A program made the translations under genes and the position numbers. From the NCBI RefSeq assembly GCF_047468865.1, contig NZ_JBLGTV010000005.1, positions 62,001-126,000 of the forward strand: 64,000 bases of DNA, in the 5' to 3' direction. Source of the DNA: Castellaniella hirudinis_A. GTDB taxonomy: Bacteria > Pseudomonadota > Gammaproteobacteria > Burkholderiales > Burkholderiaceae_B. Positions 1 through 9,155 of this stretch are shown here, one piece after another; positions within the stretch are counted from its first letter, which is position 1, and the number at the start of each line of letters is the position of its first letter. Below the pieces are notes generated by a model, which was given only the letters and a program-made list of their open reading frames with translations, was not told where the DNA came from and did not search any database.

Positions 1-756
1 GGCATGCAGCAGCGCGTGGGCCTGGCCCGGGCGCTGGCCACCGATGCGGAGATCCTGCTGATGGACGAGGCGTTTTCCGCGCTCGACCCTTTGATTCGCC
101 ACGAGATGCAGGATCAGCTGCTGGCCCTGCAGGCGCGCCTGAACAAGACCATCGTCTTCATCACCCACGATCTGGACGAAGCCTTGCGCCTGGGCAACCG
201 CATCGCCATTTTGAAAGACGGCGAACTCATCCAGGAAGGCACGCCCGAAGACATTCTCCTGTCGCCCGCCAATGACTACATCGAATCTTTCCTGCAGGAC
301 GTCAACCGGGGCAAGGTGCTCAATGCGTCGCATGCCGTCAACGAGCGTCCGCTCAACCTGACGATGCGCACAAAGCCCGCGCATGCCCTCGAACGTCTGC
401 AGGCGCGCGGTTACGATTATGCCGCCGTCCTGGACGGCAAGCGCCTGGCGGGCGTCCTGATGCGCGACGATGCCCAGCGGGCGGTGCGGGACGGCGCGCG
501 CGATATTGCGCGCTATCTTTCCGATATGGCGTCCGTGCCGGCGTCCGCCGGCCTGGACGAAGTCCTGGCGCGTTTGCTGCGCACCCCGGCACCCCTGGCC
601 GTCACCGGCGAACAAGGGGAGTTCATCGGGGTGTTGTCACGCAGCAAAGTCGTCGAGCTGGTCACGCCCGCCGGCACGCCGTCCAATGACGCGGATGACG
701 CCGGCACGCAGGCCGGGAAACCGGGGCTGGTTGCGGACGACACCTGCGCGGCCTGA
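1..756 (+). CDS. proV: Glycine betaine/proline ABC transporter ATP-binding protein, 3' part
   Basis: The frame is open at the left window edge, so only the C-terminal 251 residues are seen. It opens in the ABC signature (MQQRVGLARAL), followed by Walker B (ILLMDEAFSALDP) and the H-loop (VFITHDLDEA). The remaining 150 or so residues fit the paired CBS region of ProV/OpuAA-type ATPases, which couple ATP hydrolysis to compatible-solute import and use the CBS pair to sense ionic strength. The Walker A part lies outside the window. The last 30 residues are low-complexity (Asp/Ala/Gly). A different osmoprotectant (choline, carnitine) is possible; the family is secure, the substrate is inferred. Confidence 0.85.
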   Translation, partial: GMQQRVGLARALATDAEILLMDEAFSALDPLIRHEMQDQLLALQARLNKTIVFITHDLDEALRLGNRIAILKDGELIQEGTPEDILLSPANDYIESFLQDVNRGKVLNASHAVNERPLNLTMRTKPAHALERLQARGYDYAAVLDGKRLAGVLMRDDAQRAVRDGARDIARYLSDMASVPASAGLDEVLARLLRTPAPLAVTGEQGEFIGVLSRSKVVELVTPAGTPSNDADDAGTQAGKPGLVADDTCAA

Positions 757-777
757 CGGGGCGCCACGGGCGGCCCT

Positions 778-2175
778 TCAGCGGGCCGGCCGTTGGCGCC
801 GCAGCGTGTGGCCGTACCAGGCGAACAGCAGCAGGGAAGTCAGCGCCAGGCCAGCCATGGCCATGACCCACATGGTGCCCGCCCCCACCGGCGCGCCCGG
901 CATGAACCAGGCCACCACGGGGGCCAGCCGGCCCGCCCCGGGGCCGTACCCCAGCCACCAGCCGCCGATCAGGCCCAGCCCGGTCAGGATGATGATCTGC
1001 AGCATCAGCGGCACGATTGCGATTTTGTAGGCGCGCAGGATATAGGCGCTGATGCAGTGCATGGCATCCCAGAAATGGAACCAGGGCGCGATCTGCAGCA
1101 GGGCCAGGGCGATGACGGCCACTTGGGCTTCATCGGTATACAGCGCCACGATCTGGGTCTGGGCGAAGATCAGAACCAGGTTGGTGAGCAGCGCCCCGAT
1201 GATCACCAGGGCGATTCCGTGCAGGCCGTTGCGGCGCGCCTCGGCCAGCTGACGGGCCCCCACGGCCTGGGCGGTCAGAGAGGCCGTCGACAGACTGAGC
1301 GACATGGGCAGCATATAGCACAGGGCCACCAGGTTGGCCAGTATTTGCTGGGCGCCGCTGGCGTACAGGCCGTCGCGGGCCACCAGCAGGGCCATGAAGC
1401 TGAAGGCGCAGACTTCGATCAGGTACGAGCCGCCCATGGGCAGCCCCAAGCGCAGCAACGCTTTCTGGTCGGCCCAGCGCGGTCGGCCGATGCGCAGCCC
1501 CAGTGCCGTGAAGGCCGGATGCCGTCCGACCATCCACCAGCCAGCGGCCAGCATCATCCAGTTGACCACCAGGGTGGCGGCCCCGGCGCCCACCGCCCCC
1601 ATGGGGGCCAGCCCCAGGCCGCCGAAAATAAACCAAAGGTTGAACAGGAGCTTGAAGGCGACGCTGCCCACGTTGATGAGCATGACGCCCCGGGTTTGCG
1701 AAATCGCGGTGGCCGTGGCGTAGATGGTGCGAAACAGCAGGGCCGAGGGCAAGGCGAGGGCCAGGGCGGCCAAGTAGCCCGCCACGCGCTCACGCACCGC
1801 GGGCTGGATGTCGCCGGACAGGGCCAGCCAGAAATCGGGGAACAGCAGGCTGGCCGCCCCCACCCCCGACAGGGCCAGGGCGAGCCAGATGCCCTGTCCC
1901 CAGGCGTGGCCCGCCAGGGCCGGCTGCCGGGCGCCGAAATGCTGGGCCACGATGGGAATCAGGGCGTGGATCACCCCCATCAGACCGACGAACACCGTGA
2001 TGTAGATCGAGGCCCCCAAGGACATGGCCTGCAGGTCGATGGCGTCGGTGTGGCCCACCATGGCGGTGTCCATGACGGCAAAGACGATGCCGGCCCAGGA
2101 ACTGATCAGGATGGGCCAGGATTGCTGCAGAATCGTGCGCCAGGGCGCGGTGGCCGGCAATCGGGATGCGGACAT
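778..2175 (-). CDS. MATE family multidrug/cation antiporter
   Basis: This 465-residue protein has about twelve hydrophobic segments and the typical MATE start, in which an early helix carries MDTAMVGH, followed by a second internal repeat. MATE proteins export cationic drugs or metabolites in exchange for Na+ or H+ across the inner membrane. It converges with the proV-like gene (22 bases between the stops) and is followed upstream by a short heptamer repeat. The length is normal for NorM/DinF-like members. Which subgroup it belongs to cannot be settled from sequence alone, and no substrate is assigned. Confidence 0.88.
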   Translation of the reverse strand: MSASRLPATAPWRTILQQSWPILISSWAGIVFAVMDTAMVGHTDAIDLQAMSLGASIYITVFVGLMGVIHALIPIVAQHFGARQPALAGHAWGQGIWLALALSGVGAASLLFPDFWLALSGDIQPAVRERVAGYLAALALALPSALLFRTIYATATAISQTRGVMLINVGSVAFKLLFNLWFIFGGLGLAPMGAVGAGAATLVVNWMMLAAGWWMVGRHPAFTALGLRIGRPRWADQKALLRLGLPMGGSYLIEVCAFSFMALLVARDGLYASGAQQILANLVALCYMLPMSLSLSTASLTAQAVGARQLAEARRNGLHGIALVIIGALLTNLVLIFAQTQIVALYTDEAQVAVIALALLQIAPWFHFWDAMHCISAYILRAYKIAIVPLMLQIIILTGLGLIGGWWLGYGPGAGRLAPVVAWFMPGAPVGAGTMWVMAMAGLALTSLLLFAWYGHTLRRQRPAR

Positions 2176-2213
2176 GTGCTGGGAAGCCCGGAATGGATGA
2201 ATCAGAAATCAGG

Positions 2214-2255
2214 GATCAAGAATCAAGAATCAAGAATCAAGGATCAAGGATCGGG
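2214..2255. repeat. Tandem heptamer repeat (GATCAAG/AATCAAG)
   Basis: Six consecutive 7-base units: GATCAAG, three AATCAAG, GATCAAG and the degenerate GATCGGG. They lie between the MATE start and the end of the glycosyltransferase gene. Such simple repeats change copy number by slippage. No gene or hairpin explains it. Confidence 0.85.
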
Positions 2256-2273
2256 AAATCGGGGATCGGCGGG

Positions 2274-4028
2274 TCAGGCGCCGGGCTGCGCGCGCAGCAG
2301 CCGGAACATCTCGTGGCGGTCGGGCCCGCGACGGCCTTCCCAGAGCATGCGGTAGCCTGCGGGCGGCTGCCGCCGGGCCTCGGGGCTGCGCATGTCCAGC
2401 TGCTGCAGCAGCAGCGGGCACTGCGCGTCGAACTGGAATTCGAGCTGGTTGAAGACCAGGAACGACGCCCGCTGCCCGCTGCCCAGGCCCTGGGTGCGGA
2501 TGCACTCGCCAGGGCCTTGCGCCCGGGCCAGCGCCTGGGCCAGGGAGGCGGAAACGCCGCGATAGCTGCGCACGTAGTCGAGCGCCGGCATCCAGAGGGT
2601 GGCCAGCAGCAGCCAGGTGATCAGCAGGCCGCCGGCCGACAGGGCAGTCCCGCGCCACAGGCCGGCGGGGTGGTTGTGCAGGCGCCAGCGCACCAGAACG
2701 ACCCAGGCGCCCGTGCCCAGGAGAGCGATCAGGAAGGCGGGCCAGACGATCTGCGCATCGAAGCCATGCGTCTGGCGCGCGATATTGGCGGCGATCTGGC
2801 CGGGCCAGCCGGTTTGCAGCGCCACCCAGCCCAGCCATACGGTGGCCGCCGTCAGTGAAAAGCACATCACGGCGAACCAATCCAGCGTGTTGACCACGCC
2901 ACGGCGCAAAGTCGGCAGCGCGAAGGCGGCCAGGACGGCGCAGGGAATGGCCAGCATGCTGTATTCGGGCTCGAAGGGGTCGCTGTTGGCCAGCAGCGCC
3001 AGCGCCGCCCCCAGGGCCAGGCCCAGCGGGATGCGGATGTGCGGCGCGCCGAACCAGCCGCGCCAGCGCCACAGCGCCAGCAGGGCCAGGGGCCAGGTGG
3101 GCCACAGAAACCAGGGCAGGTCGCGGGCGATGCTGAACCAGGCGCGGGTGCTGGGCCAACTGAAGGCATGGGCCGACCACAGCTGCCACTGCAAGGCCCA
3201 GTAGGGGCTGGCGGCCTGCGCGGGCAGCCACCACGCCAGGCCCAGGGCGATCCCGATCAGCGCACTGAGCGCCAGCCACTTGCGCGCGTGGGCCAGCGGG
3301 CGGTGGGCCGGGAAAACCAGCAGGCAGGCCAGGAGCACGGGCAGGCAGCCCAGCCAGCCGCGGGCCAGGAAGGCCGCCCCGATGGCAATCCCCAAGGTGA
3401 CCGCCCCGGAGACCGGGTGATCCAGCATGCGGGCGATGGCGTAGAAAGCCAGGGCCTGGCAGGCGATGACCGCGGGCACTTCGGAGGTTTCGTGCATGCG
3501 CCAGATGATGCCGACGGTGGCGACGATCAGCAGCAGGGCGGCGTCGGCCAGCATGCGTCCGTAGTCGCGCTCGGTGGGTTCGCCGCCAAAGGGCAGGGCC
3601 AGCGGCTGGGCCTCGGGGCGCCGCCCCAGGAGGTACGTGCCATACCAGAGCGCGCTGGTCAGGATGGCGAACCACAGGATATTGGGCAGCCGCGAGGCAA
3701 TGATGGCGGCGTTCAGCGGGCCGAAGCCGTATTCCAGAACGGGGCGGAATGCCCAGATGAAGGCCGCCCCCGTCCAGGTGACCAGCGGCCCGTCCTGCGC
3801 CTGGGCCAGGTGGCCCACCCGCGGCAGCAGCCAGGCGTGATCCTGGCCGGACAGGGCCGTCAGCATGGTGGCCAGGCTGACCACGTCGTCGGTTTTCCAG
3901 GGATCTCGATAGAACAATCCGGCCAGAATGTAGACCAGGCCCACCGTCACCAGGAACAGGCGCGGAAGTTTCGCCGCTGCGGTGGCGGTCAGCCGGGCAG
4001 GCGTGGATCGCAGGGATTCTGTGTTCAC
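2274..4028 (-). CDS. Family 39 (ArnT-like) membrane glycosyltransferase
   Basis: A 584-residue polytopic membrane protein. An early Arg-Asp-Pro-Trp-Lys-Thr-Asp-Asp segment (YRDPWKTDD) after the first helix matches the acidic periplasmic loop of GT-C enzymes, which use polyprenyl-phosphate sugars as donors. About twelve further hydrophobic stretches follow, then a soluble C-terminal part. ArnT relatives transfer aminoarabinose or other sugars to lipid A or other envelope acceptors; the acceptor here is unknown. A second GT39 gene lies at 18.0-19.6 kb. The start is the ATG that leaves a signal-like first helix intact. Confidence 0.82.
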   Translation of the reverse strand: MNTESLRSTPARLTATAAAKLPRLFLVTVGLVYILAGLFYRDPWKTDDVVSLATMLTALSGQDHAWLLPRVGHLAQAQDGPLVTWTGAAFIWAFRPVLEYGFGPLNAAIIASRLPNILWFAILTSALWYGTYLLGRRPEAQPLALPFGGEPTERDYGRMLADAALLLIVATVGIIWRMHETSEVPAVIACQALAFYAIARMLDHPVSGAVTLGIAIGAAFLARGWLGCLPVLLACLLVFPAHRPLAHARKWLALSALIGIALGLAWWLPAQAASPYWALQWQLWSAHAFSWPSTRAWFSIARDLPWFLWPTWPLALLALWRWRGWFGAPHIRIPLGLALGAALALLANSDPFEPEYSMLAIPCAVLAAFALPTLRRGVVNTLDWFAVMCFSLTAATVWLGWVALQTGWPGQIAANIARQTHGFDAQIVWPAFLIALLGTGAWVVLVRWRLHNHPAGLWRGTALSAGGLLITWLLLATLWMPALDYVRSYRGVSASLAQALARAQGPGECIRTQGLGSGQRASFLVFNQLEFQFDAQCPLLLQQLDMRSPEARRQPPAGYRMLWEGRRGPDRHEMFRLLRAQPGA

Positions 4029-4068
4029 GGATAGATCGACAGAGACAGGGACAGGGCCATGTTAAATG

Positions 4069-4097
4069 AAAAAGGCAGCCGACTGGCTGCCTTTTAT
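4069..4097 (-). terminator. Rho-independent terminator after rpmE2
   Basis: A perfect 10-bp stem, AAAGGCAGCC (4071-4080) and GGCTGCCTTT (4085-4094) with a GACT loop, is followed on the minus strand by a T-run. It lies 42 bases past the L31 stop and separates it from the glycosyltransferase gene. Confidence 0.85.
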
Positions 4098-4138
4098 CCA
4101 GTACATACCGGGGGGTGCCCAGGCATGCGTGGCGCGGA

Positions 4139-4399
4139 TTATTTCTTGATGGTGCCGGCCGTGCGGGCGAAACGGGCGCGGAATTTCTCGACGCGGCCGG
4201 TTTCCACGATGCGCGTCTGGGCGCCGGTGTAGAAGGGGTGCGATTCGGAGGTGACGTCGCATTTGAACAGCGGGTAGGTCTTGCCGTCGATCTCGGTGGT
4301 TTCGCGCGAGTTCAGCGACGAACGCGAGATGAACTTATTGCCGGTTTGCAGGTCCAGAAACACGACCTCGCGGTATTCGGGGTGGATGCCTTCTTTCAT
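4139..4399 (-). CDS. rpmE2: 50S ribosomal protein L31 type B
   Basis: An 86-residue protein starting MKEGIHPEYREVVFLD, the typical L31 opening, with the type B central block (FKCDVTSESHPFYTG). The CxxC zinc ligands of type A L31 are absent, so this is the zinc-independent paralogue that in many bacteria replaces L31 under zinc limitation. The start at 4399 was chosen because the longer frame upstream adds 23 residues not found in the family. It stands alone with its own terminator. Confidence 0.95.
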   Translation of the reverse strand: MKEGIHPEYREVVFLDLQTGNKFISRSSLNSRETTEIDGKTYPLFKCDVTSESHPFYTGAQTRIVETGRVEKFRARFARTAGTIKK

Positions 4400-4550
4400 G
4401 ATGAAGTCCGTAAATTGTAATAAAAGGGTCGCCAGCCAGATGGGCAAGACGGGTTTTTCTTGTTGCAAAAACCAAAAACCCCGTGTCTTGTCAAAAATCC
4501 CAGCAACGTATCCGAGTCAAGCTGCTCATTCTAGCATAGTTGTCGGTGCG

Positions 4551-5228
4551 CTATACCTGCCCGCGTTCGGCCAGCGAAGTCACCTCGGTGGCCCCGACGA
4601 TCAGGTGATCCAGCAGGCGCACGTCCACCAGCGCCAGGGCCTGCTTCAGTTGGCGCGTCAGGGCAATGTCCGCCGCGCTGGGCTCCGCCAGGCCGGAAGG
4701 ATGGTTGTGCGCCAGGATCAGGGCGGCGGCGTGGTGGCCGAGCGCGGCCCGCACCACTTCGCGGGGGTAGATCGACGCGTGCGACAGCGTGCCCCGGGCG
4801 ATTTCCGCGCAGTCGATCAGCTGCAGCTGGGTATCCAGAAACAGCGCGATGCAGTGTTCCACCCGCAGGTGCGCCAGGCGCATGGCGCAGTAGGCCTTGA
4901 CCCGGTCCGGCTGGTTCAGCGTGCGGCCCAGGCGCAGCGGTTCTTCGAGGGCGCGGCGGCCGAGCTCCTGCACCGCCAGCAGTTCGCAGGTCTTGGCATG
5001 GCCCATGCCGGGAAAAGACAGCAAGGCGCCGGCCTCGGCCGACAGCAGGCGGCGCAGGCCGCCGAAATGTTCGAGCAGGTCGTGCCCCATGCGCACGGCA
5101 TTGCGCCCGCGCGTGCCGGTGCGCAACAGGATGGCCAGCAATTCGGCCGAGGTCAGTGCCGTCGCGCCGTGGCGCAGCAGGCGCTCGCGGGGACGTTCAC
5201 TGCAGGGGGATTGGCTGGATTGTGGCAT
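4551..5228 (-). CDS. radC: RadC family JAB/MPN-domain protein
   Basis: A 225-residue protein with the N-terminal helix-hairpin-helix part (LLSFPGMGHAKTCELLAVQELG) and the C-terminal metalloprotease-like domain carrying the JAMM motif AHNHPSG plus the downstream Asp. The role of RadC is unsettled; a direct repair function has been withdrawn for E. coli. The start at 5228 is the ATG before PQSSQSP, preferred over an ATG 22 codons upstream. A shorter relative lacking the hairpin domain is encoded on the element at 43.0 kb. Confidence 0.9.
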   Translation of the reverse strand: MPQSSQSPCSERPRERLLRHGATALTSAELLAILLRTGTRGRNAVRMGHDLLEHFGGLRRLLSAEAGALLSFPGMGHAKTCELLAVQELGRRALEEPLRLGRTLNQPDRVKAYCAMRLAHLRVEHCIALFLDTQLQLIDCAEIARGTLSHASIYPREVVRAALGHHAAALILAHNHPSGLAEPSAADIALTRQLKQALALVDVRLLDHLIVGATEVTSLAERGQV

Positions 5229-5280
5229 GATAGGCCCTAAAATACGCAGGTTTGTCTGATTCTTTGATGGGTGATCCATT

Positions 5281-5751
5281 TTGACCTCTTCCAACGACGT
5301 TGCACACGTCCGCGCGGACTCTTATGTCACGCTGCATTACCGCATCGAACCGCTCACCGGGCCTGCGGCGGGGACGGCTTTTGTGGATACTTTCCTGGAT
5401 CGTCCCGCCACCTTGCAGCTGGGCATGGGCCAGTGGGCGCCCGGGCTGGAGGCCCTGCTGCTCGACCAGCCCGAGGGCGCGCATTTCACGACGGATGTCC
5501 CGGCCGCCCAGGCCTATGGCAACCGCAATCCCGACCTTCTGCGTTGGATTTCCCGCGAGGAAATGGTCAATAACGCGCCGCCCGACACCGAATTCAATCC
5601 CGGCGAGATGATTGAATTCGTGGCGCCCAATGGCGGGCGCTATGCGGGCGTCCTCAAGGCCATCCAGGACGACGCCGCCCTGTTCGATTTCAATCACCCG
5701 CTGGCCGGCATCGACCTGCAGCTCGAAGTCCGCATCCTGGGGGTGTTGTAA
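5281..5751 (+). CDS. slpA: FKBP-type peptidyl-prolyl isomerase SlpA/FkpB
   Basis: A 156-residue FKBP with the bipartite slyD/slpA layout: an FKBP core interrupted by an insert-in-flap domain (around residues 75-125), no signal peptide and no His-rich tail. It catalyses proline isomerisation and acts as a cytosolic chaperone. The start is TTG at 5281, the only start that keeps the conserved VTLHYR strand in place. Its stop overlaps the ATG of ispH (TAATG), as in the fkpB-ispH pair known from enterobacteria. Confidence 0.9.
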   Translation: MTSSNDVAHVRADSYVTLHYRIEPLTGPAAGTAFVDTFLDRPATLQLGMGQWAPGLEALLLDQPEGAHFTTDVPAAQAYGNRNPDLLRWISREEMVNNAPPDTEFNPGEMIEFVAPNGGRYAGVLKAIQDDAALFDFNHPLAGIDLQLEVRILGVL

Positions 5752-6731
5752 TGGCCGACGACAAGACGCCGCCCGTGGCGCAGGACGGCACCGAGATCGT
5801 GCTGGCGCAGCCGCGCGGGTTCTGCGCCGGCGTGGATCGCGCCATCGACATCGTCGAGCGCGCCCTGGAAATCCACGGCGCCCCGATTTACGTGCGCCAC
5901 GAGATCGTCCACAACCGTTATGTGGTCGAAGACCTGCGCGCCAAAGGGGCCATTTTCATCGACGAGCTCGAAGACGCGCCCGCCGGGGCCATCGTGATTT
6001 TCTCCGCCCACGGCGTGTCGCGGGCGGTGCGGGCCGAGGCCCAGCAGCGCGCGCAGCGCATCTTCGATGCCACCTGTCCTCTGGTCACCAAGGTTCACGT
6101 CGAGGTCGCCCGCATGCGCAAGGAAGGCCGCGAGGTCATCATGATCGGCCACCGGGGCCACCCCGAAGTCGAAGGCACGCTGGGGCAGGCCGACGACGGC
6201 ATGTATCTGGTCGAAACCGTCCAGGACGTCCAGGCCCTGCGGGTGCGCGATCCGGCCCATCTGGCCTTTGTCACCCAGACCACGCTGTCCATCGACGATG
6301 CCGCCCAGGTGGCGGAGGCCTTGCGCGTCCGGTTCCCCGGTATTGCCGAGCCCAAGAAAAGCGACATCTGTTATGCCACCCAGAACCGCCAGGACGCCGT
6401 GCGCATCATGGCGCCGCAGTGCGACCTGGTGCTGGTGGTGGGCAGCCCCAACAGCTCCAATTCCAATCGGTTGCGCGAGGTGGCCGAGCGCAAGGGCGTC
6501 ACCGCGTATCTGCTGGATCATCCCGACATGATCCAGCCCGAATGGCTGGCCAAGGCCAAGCGCATCGGGGTGACGGCAGGCGCTTCCGCCCCCGAAGCCC
6601 TGGTGCGGCAGGTGCTGGATCGCCTGCGCGAACTGGGCGTGCGTTCGGTGCGTCCCCTGGATGGGGTGCGCGAACAGGTTTCCTTTCCGCTGCCGCGCGA
6701 ACTCTCCCGCAAAAAACAGGATCAGGCATGA
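5751..6731 (+). CDS. ispH: 4-hydroxy-3-methylbut-2-enyl diphosphate reductase
   Basis: A 326-residue iron-sulfur enzyme that performs the last step of the MEP isoprenoid pathway, reducing HMBPP to IPP and DMAPP. The three cluster cysteines are visible: PRGFCAGVDRA, DATCPLVTKVH and KSDICYATQNRQ. The Glu of the family signature near SPNSSNSNRLREVA is also in place. Cytosolic. It is coupled by one-base overlap to slpA upstream and by ATGA overlap to the dehydrogenase downstream. Confidence 0.96.
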   Translation: MADDKTPPVAQDGTEIVLAQPRGFCAGVDRAIDIVERALEIHGAPIYVRHEIVHNRYVVEDLRAKGAIFIDELEDAPAGAIVIFSAHGVSRAVRAEAQQRAQRIFDATCPLVTKVHVEVARMRKEGREVIMIGHRGHPEVEGTLGQADDGMYLVETVQDVQALRVRDPAHLAFVTQTTLSIDDAAQVAEALRVRFPGIAEPKKSDICYATQNRQDAVRIMAPQCDLVLVVGSPNSSNSNRLREVAERKGVTAYLLDHPDMIQPEWLAKAKRIGVTAGASAPEALVRQVLDRLRELGVRSVRPLDGVREQVSFPLPRELSRKKQDQA

Positions 6732-7618
6732 ACATCGGGTTTTGCGGCCTGGGGCGCATGGGCGTCCCCATGGTGCGCCGTCTTTTGCAAGCCGGCCACC
6801 AGGTCAGCGTCTGGAACCGCTCTCCCGGGCCGGCGCAGCAGCTCGCGGCCGAAGGCGCCCGCGTTTGCGCCAGCCCCCGTGAGCTCGGCCAGGCATGCTC
6901 GGTGGCGGCGCTGTGCCTGTTCGATGCCGCCGCGGTCGAAGCCGTGGTGTTTGGCCCGGATGGCCTGGCCACCGCCCCGGGCCTGGCGCTTCTGGTGGAT
7001 CATTCTTCGATTCCGCCGGCCGAAACCCGCCAGTTCGCCGCCCGCCTGCAACAGGCCAACGGCGCGGCCTGGCTCGACGCCCCGGTGTCCGGCGGGGTGG
7101 GCGGGGCCGCGGCGGGCACCTTGGCGATCATGGCGGGCGGGCCCGCCGATGCCTGCGAGGCCATCACGCCGGTGCTGCTGGCCTATGCCCAGCGGGTGAC
7201 GCACATGGGGCCCGTGGGATCCGGGCAGGTCGCCAAACTCTGCAACCAGACCATCGTCACCACCACCCTTGCCGCCATCGCCGAGGCGGTCTGCCTGGCC
7301 CGGGATGCCGGGGTCGACGCCGCCAAGCTGCCGCAGGCCCTGGCGGGCGGATGGGCGGATTCGACCCTGCTGCCGCTGTTCGTGCCGCGCATGCTGCAGA
7401 CCGACGTGCCGGTGCAGGCCAGCCTGGACACGCTGCTGAAAGACACCGACACCGTGGCGGCGCTGGCACGCCAGCAGGGCACCGCCATGCCGGTGGCCGC
7501 CGCCGTGGGGCAGGGGTTGCGGCTGGCCAGCCGCCGGGGCCTGGGCGGGCAGGATGCGTCCCGCCTGATCCGTCTGTATGATTCTGATTCTGAGACAGGG
7601 AAAACCACCGGCCGCTGA
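6728..7618 (+). CDS. NAD(P)-dependent 3-hydroxyisobutyrate dehydrogenase-like oxidoreductase
   Basis: A 296-residue beta-hydroxyacid dehydrogenase. The N-terminus has the Rossmann motif FCGLGRMG, then the substrate-binding signature DAPVSGGVGGAAAG and the catalytic-lysine segment GSGQVAKLCNQ with the Lys near residue 169. The family includes hydroxyisobutyrate, tartronate semialdehyde and succinic semialdehyde reductases; the substrate is not assigned. The start codon overlaps the ispH stop (ATGA), so the frame that runs open further upstream is not part of it. Confidence 0.88.
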   Translation: MNIGFCGLGRMGVPMVRRLLQAGHQVSVWNRSPGPAQQLAAEGARVCASPRELGQACSVAALCLFDAAAVEAVVFGPDGLATAPGLALLVDHSSIPPAETRQFAARLQQANGAAWLDAPVSGGVGGAAAGTLAIMAGGPADACEAITPVLLAYAQRVTHMGPVGSGQVAKLCNQTIVTTTLAAIAEAVCLARDAGVDAAKLPQALAGGWADSTLLPLFVPRMLQTDVPVQASLDTLLKDTDTVAALARQQGTAMPVAAAVGQGLRLASRRGLGGQDASRLIRLYDSDSETGKTTGR

Positions 7619-7724
7619 TGCCGCCAATCTCTGATGGGGCTGCCGGAATACCCGGCGCCGGTCACGGGTTGCACCGGCAGGGGTCGCCATTGGCGCCCGA
7701 TTCCATCCACTTCGGAGACCATGC

Positions 7725-9155
7725 ATGAGTTCACGCCTTAAATTCGCGACACTGGGAGCGGCCGTCGTCGTGCTGGCCTATGGCGCGGCCTCCTGGTACG
7801 CCGGGCGGCTGGCCCAGCAATCCATCCAGTCCTGGGTGGATCGGGCCAACCAGGAAATTCAATCGCGCTGGGACGATCCGGCGGCGCCCGGGCCGAAACT
7901 CGCGCTGGATGACTACCAGCGGGGTATTTTTACGTCCCAGGTGCGCTACGTCTTTGAATACCGGGATGCCGACGGGGCGGCCCAGCGCCTGGTCGTGCAG
8001 GACGCGTTGCAGCATGGGCCGTGGCCGGCGGCGGCGGTGCAAGCCGGCATCTGGCGGCCCCTGGCGGCGTACAGCCGCCTGCAGCCCGTGGCCGACGGCC
8101 CCTGGAAGCCCTGGTTCGACCGCATGCCGGACGCCCAGGCGCCCTGGCATGCCGTGACGCAAGTGGGCTTCGATGGCCGGGTCGATTCCCTGGTCACGGT
8201 CTTGCCGGTGCGCATCCAGGACGATGGCCTGCTGGATTTCAGCGGCGGCACGCTCGCCATCCACCACGAACCCGGGGCGCGCCTGACCCAGGTCTCCGGG
8301 CAGGCGCAAGCCCTGTCGCTGGAAACGGACGACGCGTCCAAGGTTCAGCTGCGGGATATCCAGTTCCAGGGGCGTTCCACCCGCAGTGGCGAGGACGGTT
8401 TCCAATCCACCCAGGAAATCCAGCTGGCCAGTGTGCAGCTCGACGGCACCGACATGCCCGGCGTGCGGCTCGACCAGCCCTCGGCCCGGGTCGATGTGGC
8501 CCGCACCGGCAGCCTGATGGATGCCCAGGTGCAGTACGATTTCGGGAAACTGCTGATCGACCGGCAGGACATGGGCGTCATCCAGCTGAAGGCCTCCAGC
8601 CAGCAACTGGATGTGGATGCCGTGCAGGCCCTGGGGCTGGCGCTGGGCCAGTTGCCGGACGACTTCGATTACGACCAGCTCGGCAGCGCGGAGCAGCAGG
8701 CGCTGAAAACCCGGGTGCTGTCCGTGCTGGCCACCTCGCCGGTGCTGTCGCTGGATTCACTGAGCTGGGCCACGCCCAAAGGCAAGACCGATCTGCGCCT
8801 GCGGGTGCAGCTGCGGCCCGTGGCCGACCCGGTTCCCGATGATCCGGGGGCCTTGATCGAGCGCGGCATCCAGCAGGTCAAGTTCGGCGCGGGGGTATCC
8901 AAGCCCATGCTGGTGTCGCTGCTGGCGCAGCTGCAGTCCTCCAACGAAGGGGCTTTCGGGGCGGCTTTGTTCAGCATGCTGTTCGACCAGTATGCCGATC
9001 GCCTGCAGCGGGCCGGCCTGGCGCAGGCGCAAGACGGCCAGATGCGCACAGAGGCCACCTATGCCGATGGCCTGGTATCGGTCAATGGCCAGGCCGCCGT
9101 CACCCCCGAGGATCTCAGCCAGCAACTGGCGGCTGTCCTGGGTCTGGAGGATTGA
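7725..9155 (+). CDS. YdgA/DUF945 family protein
   Basis: A 476-residue protein with an N-terminal membrane helix (residues about 5-24) followed by a large soluble part, as in YdgA. The mid-region contains the family-like AGRLAQQSIQ and LDDYQRGIFTSQVRY. It is predicted to be anchored in the inner membrane facing the periplasm. No enzymatic activity is known for the family. Its TGA overlaps the ATG of the HIT gene. Confidence 0.85.
   Translation: MSSRLKFATLGAAVVVLAYGAASWYAGRLAQQSIQSWVDRANQEIQSRWDDPAAPGPKLALDDYQRGIFTSQVRYVFEYRDADGAAQRLVVQDALQHGPWPAAAVQAGIWRPLAAYSRLQPVADGPWKPWFDRMPDAQAPWHAVTQVGFDGRVDSLVTVLPVRIQDDGLLDFSGGTLAIHHEPGARLTQVSGQAQALSLETDDASKVQLRDIQFQGRSTRSGEDGFQSTQEIQLASVQLDGTDMPGVRLDQPSARVDVARTGSLMDAQVQYDFGKLLIDRQDMGVIQLKASSQQLDVDAVQALGLALGQLPDDFDYDQLGSAEQQALKTRVLSVLATSPVLSLDSLSWATPKGKTDLRLRVQLRPVADPVPDDPGALIERGIQQVKFGAGVSKPMLVSLLAQLQSSNEGAFGAALFSMLFDQYADRLQRAGLAQAQDGQMRTEATYADGLVSVNGQAAVTPEDLSQQLAAVLGLED

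Noticed and set aside
793..2355. Long open frame of 520 codons on the plus strand
   Set aside because: It is antisense to the MATE gene, with Gln/Gly/His/Arg-rich low-complexity translation typical of the shadow of a high-GC gene, and has no family features.
5612..6727. Upstream extension of the dehydrogenase frame through ispH
   Set aside because: The frame is open by chance and out of phase with ispH; homology begins at the ATG at 6728.
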